Notes under the pieces: model-generated | What the model was told of the DNA's origin: nothing | Seen by the model: only the letters and a program-made list of their open reading frames with translations | Databases searched by the model: none | Assembly: GCA_900545455.1 (NCBI GenBank) | Contig: UQZF01000066.1 | Coordinates: 1 to 12,507, forward strand | Source of the DNA: an uncultured Eubacteriales bacterium | GTDB lineage: Bacteria > Bacillota > Clostridia > Lachnospirales > Lachnospiraceae | DNA: 12,507 nucleotides | Direction of reading: 5' to 3' | Translations under genes and position numbers: made by a program | Part shown: positions 6,808 through 12,507 of the stretch, piece after piece | Layout of the letters: the number at the start of each line of letters is the position of its first letter | Position numbering within the stretch: position 1 is the stretch's first letter

Positions 6808-8619
6808 TTATTGCTTATCAAGCTCATTTGTAAGTTGGCATATTTCATCAATCATCGCACCGATTGTCTCTATCGTGTCGAGGAGAGGTGCGTCGGTCGA
6901 AATATCAATTCCTGCCATTTTTGCAAGCTCAACCGGTGTCTTTGTGCTGCCCGCAGCGAGAACTTTCTTCCAGTCATCGACTGCCGGCTGTCCCTCCTTC
7001 TCTATCCTCTTGCACACCTGTGTCGCAATCGTAAGGCCTGCACTGTATGTGTAAGAGTAGAGTCCCATATAGTAATGAGGCTGTCTCATCCATGTAAGCT
7101 CGGCACCTTCCGTGAGTTCAACCGCATCTCCCCAGAACTTCTCAAGAACACCCTTCATTATGGCACTCAGAGTCTCTGCCTGAACGCTCTCTCCTGCCTG
7201 AACCTTTCTGTACACCTCTCTCTGATATGCGGCCTCAAGAAGATGAGTCACAAAATTATGATAGTATGTGTTGCCAATCATATTAGCAAGAACCCAGCGG
7301 CGGAAGCGCTTGTCATCGCTTGTCTTTAAAAGATAATGTCCCAGAAGAAGCTCATTCATCGTCGACGGACACTCAACAAAGTAAGTTGACACATTGGTAT
7401 CAAATATCGACTGCGCCGCATTGCAGGCTCTAAAATGTCCCGCATGTCCGAGCTCATGTGCTATCGTGAACACATCCGACATTCTTCCGTTCCAACTCAG
7501 CAGAATAAACGAATTTTTGCCGTAAGGGCTTGCGCAGAAGCCGCCCGTGGATTTACCCTTATTCTGTGCAAAATCAAACCAGCGCTCCTTGTAGGCTGTC
7601 TCAACCATCTTCACATAATCCTCGCCGAGAATTGAGAGTCCTTTCATAACATAGTCCTTGGACTCCTCTATCGTAAGCTTCGGTGAATAGTCCGTATCAA
7701 CCGGGAGCTTTAAGTCCGCGTAGGTAACCTTGTCAAGACCATGCACCCTTCCAAGGAGCTTTGCATACTTTCTCATATGCGGTGCCAGCTTCTCCATAAT
7801 AAGATCAATCTGTCTGTTGTACATCGACTCATCTACCTTCTGACCGAAGAGCAGACTGTCAAATACATTGTCGTAGCCTCTTAAATCAGCCATTGTCTTT
7901 TCATACTGAACAGTCGCATTGTAAGCAGCGGCAGTCACATTCTCATACTCGCTAAGCTTCGCGGAAAACGCGGAAAATGCAGCTCTTCTGACATCCGTTC
8001 TCTCATCGTACTCATAATCATCCTCAAAAAGAGAGTAGCCGAGCGGATACTTCTTGCCATCAACCTCAAAATCAGGGAACTTCATGTCGGCAAGCTTAAC
8101 CGTGTTATATATCTCATAAGGTGCTCCGGTCGTCTGAGAAAGTGCCGTAAGTACTCTCTCGGTCTCAGGATTTAACAGATGAGGCTTGCCTCTTAACACA
8201 TCCTTAAGATAGCCTGCATTGTCTTTGGATGCATTGGCGGCTTCCTCTATAACAGCATTATCCTGAACCGCAAGCTCGCTGTCAATAAAGCTTAGTCTGC
8301 TCATACACTCGGAGAGTTTTCTGTTCATTTTTCCCGAAAGTTCCATATTGTGTGTGTCGTAATAGTCAACTGATGTCGCAAGCTCACAGTAATTTCCTAT
8401 AAGCGTCATAATACCAATAACCTCACGGTACTCATCAAGACACTTGTTAATGTTCCCGGCACCGTTAAGCTTACCCTTATACGAGCTCTCTATATCGGCT
8501 GTCAGCCTCTCCATCCTGCCTGCATCCGCCATTAGTGCAGCTTCATTCTCATAGATTAAAGTCAAATCCCATGTAAGTTCCTTTTTTACGTCTTTTCTTG
8601 AAAGTAATTCTTCTGCCAT
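6808..8619 (-). CDS. pepF: Oligoendopeptidase F, M3 metallopeptidase
   Basis: Cytosolic zinc peptidase that cuts short peptides of roughly 7 to 17 residues, taking part in peptide recycling. The 603 residues match the family (about 600). The zinc site is HELGH at 388-392, with Glu416 in the VECPSTMNE segment as the likely third ligand. The GHAGHF extension and the C-terminal YYMGLYSYTYSAGL segment (residues about 520-535) are typical of PepF. The start is taken at 8619 because GGAGG lies 8 bases before it. The in-frame ATG at 8634 overlaps that same site and has none of its own. It follows the second membrane cyclase gene by 19 bases, so translation is likely coupled. Confidence 0.95.
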   Translation of the reverse strand: MAEELLSRKDVKKELTWDLTLIYENEAALMADAGRMERLTADIESSYKGKLNGAGNINKCLDEYREVIGIMTLIGNYCELATSVDYYDTHNMELSGKMNRKLSECMSRLSFIDSELAVQDNAVIEEAANASKDNAGYLKDVLRGKPHLLNPETERVLTALSQTTGAPYEIYNTVKLADMKFPDFEVDGKKYPLGYSLFEDDYEYDERTDVRRAAFSAFSAKLSEYENVTAAAYNATVQYEKTMADLRGYDNVFDSLLFGQKVDESMYNRQIDLIMEKLAPHMRKYAKLLGRVHGLDKVTYADLKLPVDTDYSPKLTIEESKDYVMKGLSILGEDYVKMVETAYKERWFDFAQNKGKSTGGFCASPYGKNSFILLSWNGRMSDVFTIAHELGHAGHFRACNAAQSIFDTNVSTYFVECPSTMNELLLGHYLLKTSDDKRFRRWVLANMIGNTYYHNFVTHLLEAAYQREVYRKVQAGESVQAETLSAIMKGVLEKFWGDAVELTEGAELTWMRQPHYYMGLYSYTYSAGLTIATQVCKRIEKEGQPAVDDWKKVLAAGSTKTPVELAKMAGIDISTDAPLLDTIETIGAMIDEICQLTNELDKQ

Positions 8620-8627
8620 CCTGTTGT

Positions 8628-8632
8628 CCTCC
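8628..8632 (-). promoter_or_regulatory. Ribosome binding site that decides the pepF start
   Basis: GGAGG on the minus strand, 8 bases before the ATG at 8619. It overlaps the upstream in-frame ATG at 8634 (ATGGAGG), the same arrangement as at 1537-1552. Confidence 0.85.
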
Positions 8633-8638
8633 ATAAAA

Positions 8639-9805
8639 TCATTCGCTTAGTATATTTTCAAAACTGCCATGATGCTGTTTTTTGATTTCATACATTCTCG
8701 CATCGGCAAGCTCCATCATCCCTCGTATCGACGTGCATCCGTCCTCACCTAAAAATGCCGAACCCATGCTTATCTCAACCGCAAGTTCCATATTTTCATG
8801 GGCATCGAGCGACAAAAGCTTCTTCTCGAGGACATCTTTATAATGCTTAACCTCATGCTCCCCAAAGCCCTTGGAAATTATAACAAACTCATCACCGCCG
8901 TATCTGGCAATAAAGCTTCTCGTATTTCCGTACACTACCTTCAGCGCATCCGCGACAAGGCAGATTACCTTGTCACCTGTCTGATGCCCGTAGCTGTCGT
9001 TAATCTGCTTGAAATTATCAATATCAATTATGCTGTAACAGAGTTTCTCTCTTCCGGGATGCTCTGATGATAAGCTGTTCACATACTCATCGAGCCTTCT
9101 TCTGTTATTGAGTCCCGTCATTCCGTCCCTGCTGACATTCTGCTGTTGTATATTAAGGTAAACCATAACGAGTGCTGCTGTCGTGAACTGCCACAGCAGA
9201 TCCGCGCCGTAAACCATAAGCTGTATCGCCCCGCCGACAAGCGGAAAAAGTCCGAACATCACAAGTCTTAAATACTCCGTCCTGTTCTCCCTCGACACCG
9301 CCTTAAACAGTGCCGAAAACGCAAGCACACACGCCAAAAAAATATATCCCGCGGCGACAAGCGTGCTCACAAAGTGAAGCCGTCCTCTGCAATACATATT
9401 ATTGTCATCAATGTAAAATACAGCCGCACTCACGGATGCCGCCAAAAGAAGCACCATGCCGATAATAAACGGCACCGCCTTCGGAAGCACTTCGATTCCC
9501 CACTGTCCGTTGCCGTTGGTGACATTGTCATACACATACAGAAACCACAAAAAAGCCATGAACAGCATAAAAACATAGTACGCCGTGTTAAAAATCCACA
9601 GGATATGTGACGCCGTCACGCCCTGCACGCCATTGAATTTCCAGCACACGATGTTGCAGAGCATTATGGCTACAGTAAGCCTTATTATCGTGGCAAAGCA
9701 TCTTTTTCTCCATGTATACGACATATCCCTCTTTAAGTTGTACAGGACAACAATCAACGCCGCAATCGGAAATATATCAGCCTGTATATATACTGCCGCA
9801 CTCAC
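8639..9805 (-). CDS. Membrane diguanylate cyclase with seven-helix N-terminal domain (second of a pair)
   Basis: Likely makes c-di-GMP from two GTP at the membrane. The first 220 residues hold about seven hydrophobic segments (near 10-24, 36-55, 66-93, 110-132, 145-168, 179-200 and 204-219). A GGDEF domain follows, starting at DGMTGLNNRRRLDEY (227-241). GGDEF is at 303-307, preceded by an intact DIDNFKQIND metal-site motif and a GHQTGD motif, so the cyclase looks active. No RxxD product-inhibition site precedes GGDEF. The start is a GTG at 9805, with GGAGGAAA upstream (10 bases from GGAGG). It lies 29 bases inside the end of the upstream cyclase gene. A later ATG (residue 28) would remove the first helix. 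The helix layout and the domain junction (VYLNIQQQNVSRDGMTG) match the upstream neighbour, which indicates an old tandem duplication. Confidence 0.9.
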   Translation of the reverse strand: MSAAVYIQADIFPIAALIVVLYNLKRDMSYTWRKRCFATIIRLTVAIMLCNIVCWKFNGVQGVTASHILWIFNTAYYVFMLFMAFLWFLYVYDNVTNGNGQWGIEVLPKAVPFIIGMVLLLAASVSAAVFYIDDNNMYCRGRLHFVSTLVAAGYIFLACVLAFSALFKAVSRENRTEYLRLVMFGLFPLVGGAIQLMVYGADLLWQFTTAALVMVYLNIQQQNVSRDGMTGLNNRRRLDEYVNSLSSEHPGREKLCYSIIDIDNFKQINDSYGHQTGDKVICLVADALKVVYGNTRSFIARYGGDEFVIISKGFGEHEVKHYKDVLEKKLLSLDAHENMELAVEISMGSAFLGEDGCTSIRGMMELADARMYEIKKQHHGSFENILSE

Positions 9806-10949
9806 AATCAGATTTCCTCCGTTCCTTGCAAAGCTGCTTCACTTCATACATCTTCTTATCAGCCGCCTCAAGCATCGCCTCACAGTTTCCGCACTCGCTC
9901 CAAAGAGCACCACCAACGCTGAGCGACAGCTTATAGCCTCTCTGCTTCTCCCCGTTGAACTCCTCAACCTTCTGCAGAATCCTCTGCTCTATCTCATTCA
10001 TGCATGCTCTTCCATCCCATTCACCGCACACCACGAACTCATCTCCGCCATACCGCGCGATAAAAACATCGTCCGTCTTAAATACCCTTCTTAATATATC
10101 CGCGACATTCCAAAGAACATCGTCACCCTCCTTGTGTCCTATCTCATCGTTAATTATCTTAAAATCATCCACATCTATCATGAGAAGCCCCCAGTCGGCA
10201 TGTGCCTGCTGCCTGCTTCTGCGCTGAAGATACGCGTCGAACTCCCGTCTGTTGTTGACTCCCGTAAGCCCGTCGGTGATAACATGCTTATTCTGCATGC
10301 TCACATACACATATAATATCGCTATGGATACACACGCCGATGCCGTTCTCAACTGCTGGTTGATATTCTGCAGCTCTATACCGATTATAGGCAGAATACT
10401 GAAAAACATGAGATAAACACACTCTCTCCTCACATCCTTATCTTTCTCCCTGAAAAAACGATATGCCGCAACTACTCCGCCAAGCGCAAACATAACCATT
10501 CCATATATACTCACTCCGAGGTAGCATATTCTCATTACTCTGTCTGCATTTGCAAGCCCGTAAACTGACAGATGTCTGTACGGAACCAAAAGCACAGCCA
10601 CATCGACAATGCCTGCCGCCACTGCTGCCGCTATCACCATCCATCTTACGTCAATGTCCAGTCTCAGCCTGCAGCACACATATATAAACCATGCCGTCGT
10701 CACAGACGTTGTAAGAATAAGTCTCGTTACATTGACAAGCCATACCACGCTCGCCGGCAGATTGCCGATTTCCTGCACCACAGCCATGCCCACCACATCC
10801 GTAAGCATGAGGAGAAAATCAAATATTATGATCAGATTAAATATCCGTGCCATTTTGGTTCTGCGATACTTGGAGCTGTTGCTTAAAAGCACAACCACAG
10901 CCAGAATCATCGGAAATATGTTTATCGCCATATTGTCAATCCACGACAT
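9777..10949 (-). CDS. Membrane diguanylate cyclase with seven-helix N-terminal domain (first of a pair)
   Basis: Likely membrane-bound c-di-GMP synthase of 390 residues. About seven hydrophobic segments fill residues 8-218 (for example 9-25, 35-55, 67-93, 102-123, 140-163, 176-193 and 204-217). The GGDEF domain begins at DGLTGVNNRREFDAY and has IDVDDFKIIND, GHKEGD and GGDEF (301-305), all intact. No RxxD inhibitory site is visible. The sensor part is not one of the named families I can recognise. Its first helix (INIFPMILAVVVLL) resembles that of the next gene (ADIFPIAALIVVLY), which supports shared ancestry. AAAGGAG lies 7 bases before the ATG at 10949. The longer reading from a TTG at 11015 would run through the promoter. 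It is the first gene of the run with the second cyclase, pepF and nth. Confidence 0.9.
   Translation of the reverse strand: MSWIDNMAINIFPMILAVVVLLSNSSKYRRTKMARIFNLIIIFDFLLMLTDVVGMAVVQEIGNLPASVVWLVNVTRLILTTSVTTAWFIYVCCRLRLDIDVRWMVIAAAVAAGIVDVAVLLVPYRHLSVYGLANADRVMRICYLGVSIYGMVMFALGGVVAAYRFFREKDKDVRRECVYLMFFSILPIIGIELQNINQQLRTASACVSIAILYVYVSMQNKHVITDGLTGVNNRREFDAYLQRRSRQQAHADWGLLMIDVDDFKIINDEIGHKEGDDVLWNVADILRRVFKTDDVFIARYGGDEFVVCGEWDGRACMNEIEQRILQKVEEFNGEKQRGYKLSLSVGGALWSECGNCEAMLEAADKKMYEVKQLCKERRKSDCECGSIYTG
9813..9820 (-). promoter_or_regulatory. Ribosome binding site for the GTG start of the second cyclase
   Basis: GGAGGAAA on the minus strand lies inside the coding end of the first cyclase gene, 7 bases from the GTG at 9805 counted from its end (10 from GGAGG). 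It supports the unusual GTG start and the 29-base gene overlap. Confidence 0.7.
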
Positions 10950-10956
10950 ATTTTTT

Positions 10957-10963
10957 CTCCTTT
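10957..10963 (-). promoter_or_regulatory. Ribosome binding site for the first cyclase
   Basis: AAAGGAG on the minus strand, 7 bases before the ATG at 10949. It decides against the longer TTG start at 11015. Confidence 0.85.
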
Positions 10964-10986
10964 CACCGTTTCTGCATATACCTACA

Positions 10987-11015
10987 AGTATAGTGCATTT
11001 GCGGCATTTACACAA
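10987..11015 (-). promoter_or_regulatory. Sigma-A promoter of the cyclase-pepF-nth run
   Basis: On the minus strand, TTGTGT (11015-11010) and TATACT (10992-10987) are 17 bases apart. Transcription would begin near 10980, leaving a leader of about 30 bases, too short for a riboswitch. Confidence 0.7.
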
Positions 11016-11038
11016 TTAAAAAATTATGAACATTTTTT

Positions 11039-11054
11039 GTTAGTATCTACTAAC
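11039..11054. promoter_or_regulatory. Candidate operator between the cyclase run and ddh
   Basis: Perfect inverted repeat GTTAGTA-TC-TACTAAC. It ends 5 bases before the -35 box of ddh, centred near -48 of that promoter, and about 67 bases upstream of the minus-strand start. The position suits an activator or a regulator of either gene. The binding protein is unknown. Confidence 0.45.
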
Positions 11055-11059
11055 TTTAA

Positions 11060-11088
11060 TTGCAATTTTTACATCAATACGTTATAAT
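11060..11088 (+). promoter_or_regulatory. Sigma-A promoter of ddh
   Basis: TTGCAA (11060-11065) and a perfect TATAAT (11083-11088) with a 17-base spacer. The start would be near 11095, giving a leader of about 56 bases. The -35 box lies in a 10-bp palindrome, AATTGCAATT (11058-11067). Confidence 0.75.
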
Positions 11089-11102
11089 GTTAAAGCAATT
11101 AT

Positions 11103-11117
11103 GGTGTTTTCAACGCC
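11103..11117 (+). other. Small hairpin in the ddh leader
   Basis: GGTGTT (11103-11108) and AACGCC (11112-11117) can pair (one G-U) around a TTC loop. It lies near the 5' end of the predicted transcript and well before the ribosome binding site AAGGAG at 11138-11143, so it may stabilise the message rather than block translation. There is no T run for termination. Confidence 0.35.
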
Positions 11118-11150
11118 TGTTATACATTATACAAATAAAGGAGAATATAT

Positions 11151-12134
11151 ATGACAATCAGAATAGGTATTTTAGGTTATGGCAACCTCGGACGCGGCAT
11201 CGAAGCTGCCATCAGACAGAATGACGATATGGAGCTTGTCGGAATCTTCACCAGAAGAAATCCCGAAACAGTCTCCCCTGCAACCAATGTTCCTGTCTAC
11301 TCAGCAGACCTTCTTCCTACAATGAAGGATAAGATTGATGTTCTCATGCTCTGCGGCGGTTCAGCGACAGACCTTCCAAAGCAGACACCTGAGTACGCAA
11401 AGGACTTCAACGTGGTTGACAGCTTCGATACCCACGCCCGCATCCCTGAGCACTTCGCAAATGTTGACGCTGCCGCAAGCGCAGGTGGTCACATCGCCAT
11501 GATTTCCGTAGGCTGGGACCCCGGCATGTTCTCACTCAACCGTCTCTACGCCAACGCGATTCTCCGCGACGGCAACGACTACACCTTCTGGGGCAAGGGC
11601 GTAAGCCAGGGACATTCCGACGCAATCAGAAGAATCCCGGGCGTAAAGGATGCCAAGCAGTACACAATCCCTGTTGAATCAGCGCTTGAGGCTGTGCGCG
11701 CATGCAAGAACCCTGAACTCACCACCAGAGAGAAGCACACAAGAGAGTGCTTTGTCGTAGCTGAGGACGGCGCAGACAAGGCAGCAATCGAGAATGCAAT
11801 CAAGACCATGCCTAACTACTTTGCCGACTACGACACCACGGTTCATTTCATTTCCGAGGAGGAGTTAAAGCGTGACCACGCGGGCATTCCTCACGGTGGC
11901 TTCGTTCTCCGCACCGGAAAGACCGGCTTAAACGGCGAGCACAATCATGTAATCGAGTACAGCTTGAAGCTCGACTCCAACCCTGAGTTCACCTCCTGTG
12001 TACTCGTAGCTTACGCAAGAGCGGCATACCGCATGAACAAGCGCGGCATAAGCGGCTGCAAGACCGTATTCGACGTGGCACCTGCCGACCTCTCACCTCT
12101 CTCACCTGAGGAGATGAGAGCACATCTGCTGTAG
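11151..12134 (+). CDS. ddh: meso-Diaminopimelate D-dehydrogenase
   Basis: Makes meso-diaminopimelate in one step from tetrahydrodipicolinate, ammonia and NADPH, bypassing the succinyl, acetyl and aminotransferase branches. The product feeds peptidoglycan and lysine. The 327 residues (C. glutamicum enzyme 320) show the Rossmann motif GYGNLGRG (9-16), TRRNP (34-38) for the NADPH phosphate, and the substrate-site motifs DSFDTH (90-95), ISVGWDPGM (118-126) and WGKGVSQGHSDAIRRI (147-162), plus IPHGGF near 246-251. All are typical of the dehydrogenase that acts on the D-centre. AAGGAG 7 bases before the ATG fixes the start. It has its own promoter and terminator, so it is probably a single-gene unit. 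Confidence 0.96.
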   Translation: MTIRIGILGYGNLGRGIEAAIRQNDDMELVGIFTRRNPETVSPATNVPVYSADLLPTMKDKIDVLMLCGGSATDLPKQTPEYAKDFNVVDSFDTHARIPEHFANVDAAASAGGHIAMISVGWDPGMFSLNRLYANAILRDGNDYTFWGKGVSQGHSDAIRRIPGVKDAKQYTIPVESALEAVRACKNPELTTREKHTRECFVVAEDGADKAAIENAIKTMPNYFADYDTTVHFISEEELKRDHAGIPHGGFVLRTGKTGLNGEHNHVIEYSLKLDSNPEFTSCVLVAYARAAYRMNKRGISGCKTVFDVAPADLSPLSPEEMRAHLL

Positions 12135-12190
12135 GATGCGAAATCATTGAGTGAGCCATGCTCACGAATAATAGCAATAGCGACAATACA

Positions 12191-12254
12191 AACGGCACCG
12201 TTGTATGAGCTTAATATGGGCTCCATACACGGTGCCGTTGTTATTTGTGTTTTA
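12191..12254. terminator. Terminator after ddh, probably bidirectional
   Basis: AACGGCACCG (12191-12200) pairs with CGGTGCCGTT (12230-12239). The stem extends inward with TGTATG (12202-12207) and CATACA (12224-12229), then AGC with GCT, leaving a 9-base loop. On plus it is followed by GTTATTTGTGTTTT; on minus by a weaker TGTATTGT. It starts 56 bases after the ddh stop and can also serve the convergent gene to the right. Confidence 0.85.
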
Positions 12255-12280
12255 GGATTATTACAGTTCTTATCCTAAAA
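12250..12280. repeat. Inverted repeat next to the ddh terminator
   Basis: TTTTAGGAT (12250-12258) and ATCCTAAAA (12272-12280) form a 9-bp AT-rich stem with a 13-base loop. It lies 3 bases beyond the stop of the minus-strand gene at 12284, so it could be part of that gene's 3' end, but neither strand shows a good T run after it. Confidence 0.5.
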
Positions 12281-12283
12281 ACA

Positions 12284-12507
12284 CTACCATTTATTTCTGA
12301 GAACCTGACCTTTCAGGTATAAATTTCCCCTTACCTCACTTTTAACAGGCGTTAACTGCTGTCTTTCTATAAGATATGCTATATTCTGACGTGAACACAT
12401 AAGTATGTCACAGCTTTCCGTTGTATCTACAACATTTTTCTTTACAAAAGCCTTAAAATCCCCGAGTGTGAGCGGAATTTCCTTTCCCGATTTGTGCAGA
12501 ATATCCG
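12284..12507 (-). CDS. C-terminal part of an unidentified protein, possible helix-turn-helix
   Basis: Minus-strand frame open from the right edge (first full codon at 12505) to a TAG at 12286-12284, 73 residues. The other two frames of this strand meet stops within about 25 codons. The segment CDILMCSRQNIAYLIERQQL, followed by TPVKSEV and GNLYLKGQVLRNKW, resembles a MerR- or excisionase-like winged helix-turn-helix: a short helix, a turn at CSRQN, a second helix, then a beta wing and an arginine-rich end. This is recognition by pattern only. It is convergent with ddh and ends beside the inverted repeat at 12250-12280. The N-terminus is outside the window. Confidence 0.65.
   Translation of the reverse strand, partial: DILHKSGKEIPLTLGDFKAFVKKNVVDTTESCDILMCSRQNIAYLIERQQLTPVKSEVRGNLYLKGQVLRNKW

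Noticed and set aside
6774..6851. N-terminal extension of nth from a TTG at 6851
   Set aside because: It would overlap the pepF end and adds residues not found in Nth proteins; GGAGAG supports the ATG at 6773.
9585..10094. Plus-strand open frame opposite the cyclase pair
   Set aside because: Its composition reflects the reverse complement of membrane helices and the GGDEF domain, and it has no ribosome binding site. It is a shadow.
10950..10980. c-di-GMP riboswitch before the cyclase run
   Set aside because: Only about 30 bases lie between the predicted transcript start and the ATG, and no GEMM-like fold is visible. The 47-base gap before the PDE gene is also too short.
10950..11015. N-terminal extension of the first cyclase from a TTG at 11015
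   Set aside because: The extension overlaps the -35 and -10 boxes of the promoter, and the ATG at 10949 has a good ribosome binding site.
11095..11150. Lysine riboswitch before ddh
   Set aside because: The predicted leader is about 56 bases with one 6-bp hairpin, far too short for the lysine riboswitch of about 170 bases.
12303..12318. Inverted repeat ACCTGA-CCTT-TCAGGT
   Set aside because: It lies inside the coding end of the edge gene and no T run follows; probably a coincidence of coding sequence.
1..12507. Mobile elements, CRISPR arrays, tRNA or rRNA genes, toxin-antitoxin or defence genes
   Set aside because: No transposase, integrase, regular direct repeat array, tRNA-like fold or defence-type domain was seen on either strand.

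Overview
The window looks like core chromosome of a low-to-mid GC Gram-positive anaerobe, most likely a Lachnospiraceae-type Clostridium relative. The grounds are strong GGAGG-type ribosome binding sites, a meso-diaminopimelate dehydrogenase, a short pyruvate kinase, PepF, paired MATE exporters and many c-di-GMP enzymes. The family assignment is inference from gene content. There are no RNA genes, CRISPR arrays, insertion sequences or phage genes, and genes are packed almost edge to edge.

Layout. Bases 1-60 hold the tail of an unidentified + strand gene. It is followed by pyruvate kinase (89-1504) and, 47 bases later, a PAS-GGDEF-EAL protein (1552-3228). The EAL phosphodiesterase site of that protein is complete, but its GGDEF half has lost a metal-binding Asp. 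A 20-bp perfect inverted repeat (3234-3290) separates this run from a convergent MATE transporter (3298-4665, minus). A second MATE transporter (4811-6154, plus) diverges from the first. The 145-bp gap between them holds two promoters and an inverted repeat (4726-4751) that could be a shared operator.

The second MATE gene overlaps tail to tail with nth (endonuclease III). nth is the last gene of a minus-strand run transcribed from about 10980 down to 6141: two paralogous seven-helix membrane diguanylate cyclases (10949-9777 and 9805-8639, overlapping by 29 bases), oligopeptidase pepF (8619-6808) and nth (6773-6141). Upstream, a divergent promoter region with a 7-2-7 palindrome (11039-11054) drives ddh on the plus strand (11151-12134). 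A strong hairpin terminator follows ddh. The right edge holds the C-terminal part of a minus-strand gene with a possible helix-turn-helix domain.

Three proteins here act on cyclic di-GMP: two likely synthases whose N-terminal membrane sensors look related, and one likely hydrolase linked to glycolysis through its position behind pyk. This is the most unusual theme of the window. No obviously new multi-gene defence or biosynthetic system was seen. The best leads are the unnamed seven-helix sensor domain, the degenerate GGDEF of the pyk-linked phosphodiesterase and two candidate operators. Several longest-ORF starts are wrong; the starts given here follow ribosome binding sites.
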